DNA of 64,000 nt from Rhynochetos jubatus. Lineage: Eukaryota; Chordata; Aves; Eurypygiformes; Rhynochetidae. Every line of letters starts with the position of its first letter. Within the stretch, counting starts at the first letter, position 1. Below, piece after piece: positions 35,777 to 46,564 of this stretch. The stretch spans positions 1,985,501-2,049,500 of the forward strand of contig CM050651.1 in assembly GCA_027574665.1 (NCBI GenBank), read 5' to 3'. The position numbers were made by a program, and so were the translations under genes. The notes below the pieces were generated by a model. The model saw only the letters and a list, made by a program, of their open reading frames with translations, did not search any database and was not told the DNA's origin.

Positions 35777-36728
35777 GAAATACTAATGTTAATTTTTTGA
35801 TTCAGCAGAGGAAACCACCTAGTGACATTGACTGCAGTACTTTTATCACTGCACCTACTCCTATTGTTCTTTGTTGTTTTGCTAGAATTTTTTTAATGTA
35901 CCTTCTTTCCTGTTCCTTTAATATCTGAGGCTGTTCACAACACATATTTCTACTACCTTTGAAACTGTTGTAAAGCCATATGCTACAAAGTCAGAGTGAT
36001 AAGACAAATGGAGACAACTTTGGGCAATATACAGCCAGCTGGCTAAAAAAGATTTTAGGAAATACATCTTCTTGCTTGAAAAAGAAAGGGGTGGGAAAAA
36101 AAAAGTCAGGGGAAAAAAAAAAAAGAAAAACTTAATGGCAAGTATGTGAAAGCATTTAAAATGCCTGTGTGTATTAAAAGCAGAATTATTGCTTAGCTTA
36201 CTCTCTGTGATTCCCAGCTCAGAACTTGATTCCAAATACCCTGCTTTAATACTAACCAAATATAGATATCCTGTGAATGATCTTGGGGTCACTGAAGTAA
36301 CAGGTCTTTTTTTTTTTTTTTTTTCTTCTTTCTTTTCTACTGTCTTCAGTGATCTTTGATATGAGGTCCTATTTTCCATTTTGCTTAATGTTCCTTATTT
36401 CCTTGGACATCCTAATAGAATTTTCTTCTTGTGCAATATTTACTGAATGCAGCCATAAGAGGTGTGTAGCTTTTTGTGAGAAAAGTTGGGGTTTTTTACT
36501 GCTTCTAGATACTTTATAAGTTTTATGGTAATATCTTCATGTATTTTTTCATAACTTGTAAAATTAGAAGAACTCTTCTGTCTAAATGCAGGCACAGAAA
36601 CTGTCTGTCACTGATAAGCTGCTTGTTATCTTCTAGCTACAACAAACACTGTCTTGATTTTGTTTTCCATAGTCTTTCCAGCTGACTGGTTCTAAATTTC
36701 TGTGCAATGACACTCCATGATCACCTGC
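35777..36728 (+). repeat. Probable source copy of the 0.95-kb duplicated segment
   Basis: Matches 30053-31005 at about 99%. This copy lacks flanking direct repeats: its left neighbour is CTTTCCAGTGCAG and its right neighbour CAGCCTGCTGG, so it is probably the donor. It holds an interrupted G run (GGGGTGGG), two A tracts and a T run of about 18. A 153-codon minus frame at 35918-36379 spans these homopolymers and looks fortuitous. Confidence 0.92.
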
Positions 36729-37980
36729 CAGCCTGCTGGTTCGAGACGGGATAATGGTAGCACAGATTTCTCAGTGAGTTTTGACTTCCCATCCTGCTGT
36801 CACCCCTATGTAACTTAGTAACTTCTATGCTTTCCAATATTTATATTCTTTAGGAACTAAAGAACTGCTGCTGTTGCAGGTTAGTGCCCTAAGCTGCTCT
36901 TTGTGATGGAGGAGTCCCTGGATGGGGTTTTGACAATGCAAATGAGATATATAGCTGCTTCTGAATAAGCTTCCTATAGGAAATGTTCCTTCTGCTTTCT
37001 CAAAGTGGATACTAATTTAATGGTTTTGAATGATAGCTGTCAAGCATTCACCAAAATGTTGACAATCAATATGTTTCTCTTTCATAATTCCTATGCAATT
37101 CCAACCTTCCTTATGCTATCCTATTATATAAGGTAATTGTTCTACAGGCTTTTCAGAAAATCAGTTTTTCAGGGAAGTATGAATACTGACCCAGTTAACT
37201 CTTTTCTAAAAACTCACTGGAAGACTTTTTGCAGTATGTGCTGTTTGACAGAAATATTTAGTAATTTGAAAAATTTTCTCCTATGTTTTTATCTTTGCCC
37301 CCCTCCCCCCCACCCCCCCCACCCCCAAAGTTATGTTTGTAAAGTGAAAATATATGCAATAATTTCAGTACTCTTGAAAATACTTGCTGAAATTTCTACA
37401 AAAACAAGGATGTACAAACATGGATGTTAATTCATTTTAAAATATATATTCTTAATATATTTGTCCTGGCCTCAATACCATTTTCCTGGTATTTCAAAGG
37501 GGTTTTTTTTATTTACTTAAATCAGATTAGATTAGATCAAAACAAGTTGCCCCTCTGGTTTTGTCATCACTGTCTGTTTAAATAGACTGCAATTGGAAAC
37601 TACCTAATGGACTTACTTCCTGAATTGACTAAGAGCAGTCTTTGATTTTATTGCATAACTGACAGCAAAATACTTATTTTTAAAAGTCTCCATTTAAGTT
37701 TACACATATAAATCAATAATGTTAAATAGTCAATCATAATAACTTGCTGGGGATGCCGTAGAACACGCCTTGTCATAACTTTCCCCATCCCTCTGAAACG
37801 CTTAGCACAGAATAGAAGAGGCAAGGTTAGTATGGAGAAGCAGTATCTCCTCTAGCACCAGCTGGTATAGGCAAAAGGAAGAGGCGAGCTTCCAGGTACT
37901 GTCTTCTGCAGCAGGGGTAGCAGAGATTAGGAACAGCTGTCCTGTTGCTTCAGCAGCAAATTACATGAAGGAAATTTATA
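36729..37980. other. No recognisable gene; C-rich tract at 37298-37326
   Basis: AT-rich. The tract at 37298-37326 is nearly pure C with single T or A interruptions, so on the minus strand it gives four G runs of five or more, a strong G-quadruplex motif. Nothing else was recognised. Confidence 0.55.
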
Positions 37981-38080
37981 AATAAAACTCAGAAGCTTGG
38001 CTGACCTGATCACCTGCAGCAAATTTCCTTTCGGTCATTTTCTGCTGATGATCAGGTCAGCCAAGTTTCTGAGGTTTATT
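37981..38080. repeat. Imperfect inverted repeat, 39-bp arms, 22-base loop
   Basis: The left arm (37981-38019, starting AATAAAACTCAG) and right arm (38042-38080, ending GAGGTTTATT) are reverse complements at 35 of 39 positions, with no gaps. The longest uninterrupted pairing is the CTTGGCTGACCTGATCA core. The size, about 100 bases with a 22-base loop, fits either a microRNA-type hairpin or a small palindromic element. I cannot match it to a named microRNA. Confidence 0.88.
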
Positions 38081-41000
38081 GAAGGCTAGGAGAGAGGTTT
38101 ATGGGCAAAGTTCTTTCACAATATAATTTTTTTTTAGCATAGATTGTAGATCTTTTAAAATTGTTTATTAAAGTTTCACTTTAGGGTAAACTACAACAGT
38201 AAGAGATACAGATTCAGTGCCAGTTTATCCTACTGTCTCATGGGAAGTTCCTTTGTGGTAAGCAAATGCCTTGTTCAAAGGCTCATCCGTCCTTCAGAGT
38301 CGAGCTCTCACTGAGCTCTCTTCAGATGGATGAGGTGAGCTTTGTGACTCTTTTCCTCAGTCAGTATGGGTAAAATGGTGACATGAGGTACCTGGTGGTA
38401 CTTCCCAGATCTTTTTTGTGCTTTTGATGTATAAAGGTGTTACGGATCAAGGTGGATTGTTCTGTAGATTTCTTCTTCTGGGCCAGCATCTTTACTTTTC
38501 CTTTACATTTCCAGTTGTTCCTTATGCTCTGTGGTGCTACAGCCATTGCAGCATGACAGTAGTACAGTTACTGTCCTGTTTTATTTGCTGCAATTGCCAG
38601 CATATTTTCTGCATGCATTAGAATTTGGTTCGCATGTGTTCTCACTTCAGTAAAGTCACTGTCATTAGCAGCTCTTTTCCTAATAGTGTGTGTTACATCT
38701 CATGCTGGTCAGTCAGAATATAAGGATGTCCCAAGAGAGCAGGTAATGGACAAATCTAATGGATTAAATTAATGCCTGTTGTTGTCTAAACACCTTCAGC
38801 TAGAATTATCTCAGAAATTAACTTGACCCGATATGTGAACAGAACTGTTATTATCAAGAGTATTAGTGATATCTTCTCTTTTACTGATATTATTAGAACT
38901 ATAACACAAACTTCAGTCCTTGTGAGAGTGATCAAGGAGAGATCTGCTCTCACTCAAGTCAAAGTCAGATGTATTCTTCATACATACAACCACATCCTTG
39001 GCAAATGTTAGCAGCCCAGCTGATTTCAATGCATCTTCTGGATCAAACACCATATTTTAATGTCCTTCAAGAAACCAGTATTACAGAAACCAAACCTATG
39101 GTATAAGTGTAGGTTTGCACAACACTCTTGGCACATAATTACACAATTTAATGTGTAATCTGTTGTTTTATGCTGTACAGGCCAGAATGGAAGCTAAGTG
39201 TCCAGGCTGCCTTGCAGATGGTATGAGGCCAAGACTACTCATGATAACGTGCCTCTGAAATCAGTAAAAGTAGCAAAATTGCTTGACATCTAGTAAACTG
39301 TTAGATGCATGTCACCCCTCCCACTTGGTCAATTGCCTGCCCTATTTTTCTTTTTCTTTTTTTTTTTTTTTCTTTCCATTGATTTTAATGGCTTTGGGGC
39401 AAATTCATTTTAGTGATGAAGAACTTACTATCACAATATGAGAGCTTTGTCTACTCAAATCAAAGATATCAGGTGGTTTACTGCCACCAGGCTCTTAAAA
39501 AAGAAACCGCACAAAACCTAAGCACTCTGGTGACCTGAGCAAATACATTTATCTATCTGATTTTTTCCTGAACTATGATTTGCCATCTGGCAACTCTTAC
39601 TGTTATATTGCATTTTGTTGATAAATTCCACCACATTATGAACTTTGAGGAGTTATTAAGTAAAGTAACAGCAGATTCTTTTGGCTTACCTTTTTTTTTT
39701 TTTTCAGGGTGCAGTAATGGATTTGGATTTCTTCTTTTGCAATGTAGCTTGTTTGCTTGCTGTCTGTAGAAAAAGCTAGAGAATAAAAATTCTGATCTTA
39801 CCAGATAAAATTTCCATTTCTACAGGAAAGCTACTCTATTCTAGAGATCTTAGATTAGTAACAATATTTTAATGTTTTTCAAAAACTAACAGAGTGACCA
39901 GTAATGCAATCTCAAAGAGAGTGGAAACAGTCTAAGAAGATCTTCTTGCCAATTTTTCCTGCTTAGCAAAACAGTTCTTTCACTTTCATGGTCGGTCTAC
40001 CATGTCCTTAACCAATTTTAAGATTTGTCAGTAATGTAGGGGTCAAAACTGGTTCAATGTGTCAGTGAGAAGTCATCCCTAAAAGGGAAAACCATCAAAT
40101 GAGAAACAATAGACCAAAAAAAAAAAATCACATTAATTGTCTCATACCAACTGAAGTCCTAGATTTTGAGCCATATACATCTTTATCTCATTCCAGGTAA
40201 AAACTGGCAGGGGACCTGGCTTTCAAACTGGGGTGTTAAAAATATTCTATATTAGGACAGCATTGATTTTGCTGTTCAGTGGGAAAAAGTCTAATGAAGT
40301 ACATGCTGTATCATTTTCCTGAGCTGTGTCATTCTACAGTCTACTGTGTTGTATATTTGGTATTTTAATAATCCTTTCTAATTGCATATCTGCTTTCAAT
40401 TAGTGCTGTCCATTCCGAGAGAGGCCCTGCAACGTGTTTGCTTAAAGCTCTGAAGTATTTGAATGTTTTCCCACAAAAGGGGTCTTCATTTGAAAATAAC
40501 CTTCAAAACCCCAATAGTCATCTAAAATGTGTAATCAGAATACAGATACTGAAGATAACAGATTCTGGCAGTCCCTGAGTCTTTTTTGTGCCCTTTGAAA
40601 ATTAAGGCTACCAGAGATAGAGCTTTTTCCTCATGGCATTCCCCTAATGTTTTCCAAATGCTGCTTCATCAGAGCCAAATGGTCAGAGCCTAAGAATCCT
40701 ATTACAGATGCATAGATATGTTGTTTATTTCCAACTCCTGAAGCTGTGACTGAGGTAAAGCATGTGTAAAAGCTTTACTCATAGACTTCTCCACAGTTGA
40801 AGCTCAACCAATTTTCCTTTAGGATGAATTAGAAACAAAATGTTCCCAAGTGTTACTGATGCTGGTTGCTTTGTGTTATAAATGGTTAATCTAGTTCATG
40901 TGAAACATTCCTTAATCGGCAAGGAAACACGTTTCCAGCATAGCCTTGCACAAAATTCAGCAGGAGTGCAACAAATTAAAATTCAGCTTCTGAAGCACAG

Positions 41001-42149
41001 CCAGCTTGGACTGCTTTGGATATCCATCTTTCATTTATTCCACTATCTGTTTTATTATCCCCTACGCTCAACTAAAGCTGAAAAGAAAATAGGGAAAACA
41101 GAAGGAAGGGAGAAGTCAACTGTTCTGTAGACTAAGTGAAAGCCAGGAACAGGTATGATAAAAATTAAAATTGTATATACTTAACCAAATTGAAGCGAAC
41201 GTGTGTTGTACAGATGCCAAGCTTTCATCTGAGGGTCTCAATCATATATACAAATGAGCTGACTGAAGGTATGAGCTCAGGGTGCACTGCATGCCTATTT
41301 ACAAAGATGCATCACGTATAATTTTTAGACATAAGTAGTGTATGATTTCTTGATGTTCTTCTGAACCTTTTCCTTTTTTTCCTCCAAGTTCTATTGCTTG
41401 AACCATTTATGCCTGTCTTTGCTGCACTGGACATTTTATGAACGGTTCTCTACAGGATCCTGACTTTCATTGCCAGACCATTGAAGCCTACAAAACATCA
41501 TTGTTTTGCTAGGAAACACTTCTATTCTTGCTTCCAACGGTGTGGATAAGGAAAACTGTCCTTTCATGATTAGACTGGCAGTAACAGGGACCAGTATCAA
41601 ATTTAAATGGGCCATTAGAAAGCACAGCTTGAGAAATGTATAAAATCAATCTAAGCTTTCTTGTCATAATGAGCTGGTTTTCTTCTTTTTTGACAACAAA
41701 TCACTTAACAATAGCAGGTGATATCATATTAAAGAAAGAAGAGAGAAAAATGACCTGAAACCTCTCCACCCATAGCTTTGTAATATTAAACCCAGCTTCC
41801 TAGTGTGCAGTGGGTTAATGTTTCCAACATGCAAACACGAGTCAGTTGGCTTCAGTAACATCTTGAACATCTTGGAGAAAAGAAAAACACCAACAAAGCA
41901 GACAATCAGGAAAACACATAATGCTTAATAGATGAAATGTAGGTATTTCATAATTTTTCTACCATCTTGAGGAAACCCATGAAGGCAGCAGTAGTATTCG
42001 CATACCTCTCTCCAAGCCTATTGTATACATAGTTACTGAGCCACATAATGGCTAATTGGTATATGCCTTTGTATATAATTGATCAGTGTGTGCGTAGTTG
42101 ATGCATAATTAGTCAACGTACATGTAGTCAGTGTGTATTTAATCATAAG
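38081..42149. other. No recognisable gene
   Basis: AT-rich with short T runs (about 39358-39371 and 39691-39704). Open frames are all under 85 codons and unlike known proteins. No repeat family was recognised. Confidence 0.5.
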
Positions 42150-42188
42150 AGTTGCATGGTATTTTGCTAGCTGGAGTTAAACCATGAC
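42150..42188. mobile_element. Possible LTR terminus of an avian endogenous retrovirus
   Basis: The stretch GTTGCATGGTATTTTGC followed by TAGCTGGAGTTAAACCATGACA is the reverse complement of the terminus TGTCATGGTTTAACTCCAG seen on neoavian LTRs and on the relic at 26739. Only about 40 bases are convincing; the sequence to the left is AT-rich with short direct and inverted motifs and could be a diverged remainder. Confidence 0.42.
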
Positions 42189-43490
42189 AGTTGCATAGTG
42201 TATGGTCTTGCCTACTTGAAATACTACATGTGCCTGTTCAGTAGCTCTATTGCAAAGGGAATGTTTTTAGAGCACATTATCCAAGCTAAGACCCCATCCC
42301 AGGCTTCATTCTTGTCAATGACTGATGAATCTATTTCATGAGCAAGACCCTATCAGAATACTGCTGAACTCAGAGGGGTGACCATCACCACAGGTGGGAC
42401 CGGCATGCCCTTAGCAGAGGTCTACTTGATACTGCATCGTATCAGGGTTCCCGGAATCAGGAGGGACATAAGACTTAATAATGTGCTAGTGAATTTTCTG
42501 GACTGTGCCTTTCTTACTGGGGTCTGGAAAGAGCCAGCACCTCCCCTGTGCAAAACACCAACCTCAGCCGCACAGGAGCTCCGGCCTAGTTTGGCATTGC
42601 CAGGCTGAGCTGGCCAGCCAGGCTCACCGGCACCTGATGGTGACTGGCATGAGCATCAGTAGCTGGTCCCCACTTGCTACGCACTTCCATCTCTGTTTTT
42701 TTTCCTGTACCCCTAGTCCTTCTTCTGTTCTGCAGCATTGCTGAAGAGGGTCTTGTATCAGGTCCTAGTTAGATGGACTGGTGATCTTGCATATTTGGAA
42801 GTTTCCTAAATGGATTCTTGTCTCTTGGTTCTCAGGAAGCATCCAAAGCTTTTCACACTAGACAATTACAAGAGGCCTGTAAACAGAATCTCTTACTTTT
42901 TTCTGGGCTATCTTTGCATGCCAAGACTGGAAGTAGCTGCTCTAAAAGTAAATGCTCTCACCTCTCTGCCCAATATGGGGCATAGATAGTTTACTCTGGT
43001 TTAAACTGCAGGACTGCCCAAACTATGTAAGCAAAAAAAAGAGTGCCACTCCATAGCATTTTATTAGTCACTTTCTTTCATCACTGCAAAGCACTCTGGA
43101 GAGGATGGGGGAGGCTCCACTCCAGGTGTCTCAGGCATAAAGAGCTTTCCTGTCATTTTTGGCCTCTGTTGATCTTAAATAAGGCTACTATTGCAAGACA
43201 GTGGTAGAGATTCATACCAAATATAAAAGTTCCCAGAGAGACAATTAAATCAGTGTTGGCTTGATTTTAATAGCACATATTTCCATGGGTTGCAAGCAAG
43301 TAAACAAGCTTTGACAAATATCTTGCATAAATGGACTTTGAAACAGAAAAGACTAATCAAGAGTCAGAAAGGTTGCAGAGGCTATTTTCTGGAGGAAAAA
43401 AAAAAAAAAGAAGAAACATTTTGTAGAACAGCATTTGACTGAGTTAGGAGCTTTTTGCACCACTAATGTGCCATTTCTTGTCTTGGACAG
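42189..43490. other. No recognisable gene
   Basis: A somewhat GC-richer stretch lies at 42370-42740 with overlapping short frames and no family resemblance. An A tract occurs at about 43396-43408. Confidence 0.45.
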
Positions 43491-43585
43491 TTCTGCTATA
43501 AAATGCTATTGGGAAAGCTTTTTAAAAATCTCAATGTCATACCTTGTCGGGATCAACCAGGAAAGAAACATACTTCAAAAATCAT
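43491..43585 (+). CDS. Candidate internal exon, plus strand, unknown gene
   Basis: Acceptor TTTCTTGTCTTGGACAG ends at 43490, and donor ATCAT|GTAAGTGACC starts at 43586. The 95-nt block is open in the frame beginning FCYKMLLGKLFKNLN and continuing PCRDQPGKKHTSKI, with two bases left over. No family is recognised. Donor and acceptor pairs of this quality are expected a few times by chance in 64 kb. Confidence 0.18.
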
Positions 43586-45394
43586 GTAAGTGACCTGAAA
43601 GAACAGTGGAACGTTTGTTCTGTGGTTAGTCCTCTTTCAGTTGAGACATGTGCCAACAGCTTCTAAATTGAGATAGTCCATATTACTCTTTTGCAGATTC
43701 TTCATGATAAATACAGGATGGAAATTGAAGTACCTCTTGTAATAAATTATATGCGGGAAAACAATATGGACTTCAAGCTAAAAAAATTCAAGAACTGGCA
43801 GTAGGGTAGTACTGTGTAAATACCTTGCTCCTTTAAGAAGGATTACTAGTTAGTCTTGAGTCCAATATTGCTGGTGACATGCCTAAAAGTGGCTGATGTC
43901 CCAAGTGGGAAGTAACCAACCCATAATTTTCTGGATTATACCTTATCCCTTTTAAGTAAATCTTACAGCTTAGCTAGTTTAAGACAGCTACTTACTCCTT
44001 AGAGAGCAGTCTGTGTGGCACTTAGTCCTGACAGCATGGCCAGCCCTGGAGCGTGAGTTTTGGCTCAGTGAAAGCCTAGTGGAGAGATACTGTTGTATGT
44101 TGAGAGAGTGCTTACAGAGTCTTTAGCAGTGCATCTGGGTGTAGGGCTTGACCCTGAAAACAGTGCCTGCTGTGCACATCTGCTACAGTCGGTGAACTAC
44201 CCAGTTGTCATTGTGCTATACCAGTGCTACAACACGCACAGCCTCTGCTCAGTTCACTTGTGATGTTGTTGTGAGCAGACCGTGTATCCACTTTATGTTG
44301 CAGAATTGCTCCATGCCCAAGAGCATAGATGATACCTACTTTTCCACCCATGCACATTTGTGTGTCTGTGTACTCACGTATGTTATAGACCATTAGTTCT
44401 ACATCAGTGGTGCTTTTCCTTGGACTCCTGCTGGGGCACAGAACTACTGCTGTAATTGTTGTAAAGGATGTAACACTTCAAAATTGGTGTCTCCCTCATT
44501 GTATGTTTTTTTTGTGGTTTTTTACTTTGCTTTACAAACTCCAGTTCTTGAGTCTATTCTTACCTTGCAATGTTAATTGTAAACCAATTGTTTCAAAAAC
44601 TTCACAAGTCGCAAGAGTCTTATGCATTAGCTGAGTATATACTTCAATGACTCTTGGTTCCTCAAAGGATATCTAATGTTACGGGGATTTCGTTTCTGCT
44701 CAGCTGCAGTCTGTGAATATTCAGTCTAATATTCCATTCCCAACACATCTAATAGTTGTCACACCTTGGCACCTTCCTTTTTTTTACCTCTCCTCTTTTC
44801 AGGTGGGAGTGTTGTGATGTTTAAGATGACGAGTCTCTCTGGATCTGGTTCAGTTGGCATGGGGTCCCCTGGCAGGCAGCTGAGGTCCTGTCTCGCATTT
44901 ATAATTGTACCTGGTCATGTGGCAAGGGTTTGAATGTCTGATATGTATCCTGTGTCACAGTAGAAAGTCTGCCTAACTCTGCAGATGCTGCAGGTATATA
45001 AAGTGGGAAGGCTTATTTGGTCAGGTTGTGTGACCTCAGTTATTTACAATACACTGCTCAGTGGCTTTGTGTTGACACCAGCTTTGGAAAGAGGCTGTGA
45101 TGCATTTGTGGCTAGTTTCAACGATTCTTTGCAGCTCTGCCTTGGCTTGACCAGCGTCCGTTTTGTGAATCCTGTGCTTTACAGGCTGGGATGGACTGAC
45201 TGATAGACACAGAGGGGTCTGCTTCTAAACTCAATCTGCTCTCCTGGAGATTCTTTAAAATTATAGATACTTTTTAGAGAGATCTTGTTTGGGAGAGAAT
45301 AAAGAATTCCTGATTACTATTCTGTTCCACCTTGTATTTCAAATGAAATCTGGTTCAATATTCAAGCCTGTGGTTTGGTTTGCGCTGCTGGCCA
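43586..45394. other. No recognisable gene
   Basis: No repeat or convincing exon; mirrored frames at 44205-44396 are shadows of each other. Confidence 0.45.
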
Positions 45395-45720
45395 GCTATG
45401 ATTGATATGCTGTACATCAGCCATATGTTTTAAATGATGGCATGACTTGCTTTTCTGAGTTTTCTTATTGGCCAATTCATTTGCTGTTTAGTCTCAAAAT
45501 GAGGCTAATTCTTCCATCTAATTATCGAGTCTAATATTGCTGCTTTATCAGTGCTCCTGAGATCACATCAGCTGCAATCAGCTGCCCATTGTTTATACAC
45601 CCTGGCTGACAGAATGTACAGCCAGTTTCTGTAGCCTGTGTGCATGTGAACTAGTATCCATGCAGACATTAGTCACACTATTAACAACCTTCCCTTCATC
45701 ACCATTGCATCGCAACATGA
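45395..45720. promoter_or_regulatory. Candidate conserved non-coding element
   Basis: A block of mixed composition with many sites typical of developmental enhancers and no repeat structure: TTATTGGCCAATTCATTTG (CCAAT in both orientations), CATCTAATTATCG, paired CAGCTG E-boxes 10-12 bases apart (ATCAGCTGCAATCAGCTGCC) and CCATTGTTTATAC. Conservation cannot be judged here, so this is only a composition-based suggestion. Confidence 0.22.
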
Positions 45721-46392
45721 ATTACTGTTTTCTTTTCTTGAGGTAGCTGCGGCAACCAGTCCCAGAATGGCTGTTTCCCATAACTCTTACATCATTGCCT
45801 CTCAGCTGCATATTTATCTTCCTAGGAGCCATGGTGTTTCCATGAATTATTTCCTGGCCCTTGACACATGCGTCCTCAGTTTGCATCCCCCTTTTCCACT
45901 GGATCTCTTTTAGCTTTAGCCCATGTACATGTTCCATCTCAGCAGTGCTTGCTGAGAAAAGGAGAAGATGCACCACAAATTGCATTTAAACAAGCCCAGG
46001 GACAGAAGTTAAATGCTATAAGAATGTCAGTAATGAGTTTAGCCATATGCTTATCCTTTTCCACCCTACTGGGATTTTGCCTACTGCTGAAGCAAGAGGG
46101 AGAGGGACTAGGGAAATTCCAGCTGTCACTGAAACATACTTCTCTACTGACGTAGTTAGTAACAGTGTACCAGGTGGCGTGCAGTGCGCTGAGGAGATTC
46201 ATTTTACAGAGTTCAGCTGAGGCCATCTGTTGATTCTATTGTAAATCCAACTTTAGAACTTCTAAGTTGGGATCAGAAACTGGCCACATGGTGCACAGCA
46301 GTGATCCAGTGTAAACTCACCCTACCTGTTCAGGTTTGTTTAAAAGCAGTAGGTTCAACAGCTTAATGTTGTACTAGCATGCTTTATGTCAG

Positions 46393-46564
46393 ATTAAGTA
46401 TTGCTTATTCTCACAAAGCCAGCATAAAAAGCACACGGTGGTGTGTACTCTGGCTAATCTGCCAAAAATACCATGGCCCGATCCAGATCAAATTAGTACT
46501 GCGGGGTGATTGTGCACAGCCCTGGCGTTATTGGCTGGGGACCTGCAGTGACAAATACGTAACA
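46393..46564 (+). CDS. Candidate internal exon, plus strand, unknown gene
   Basis: Acceptor-like TTTATGTCAG ends at 46392 (weak pyrimidine tract) and donor ACA|GTAAGTGC begins at 46565. The 172-nt block has an open frame of 57 codons after one leading base, with residues such as KYHGPIQIKLVLRGD and RYWLGTCSDKYVT, a tryptophan-, tyrosine- and cysteine-bearing composition more protein-like than its neighbours. No known domain is recognised. The DNA could equally be a conserved regulatory block. Confidence 0.22.

Noticed and set aside
35918-36379. 153-codon minus open frame
   Set aside because: Spans A, G and T homopolymers of the duplicated segment; runs of K, F and P residues are their translation. 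The other copy (30331-30570) keeps only part of it.
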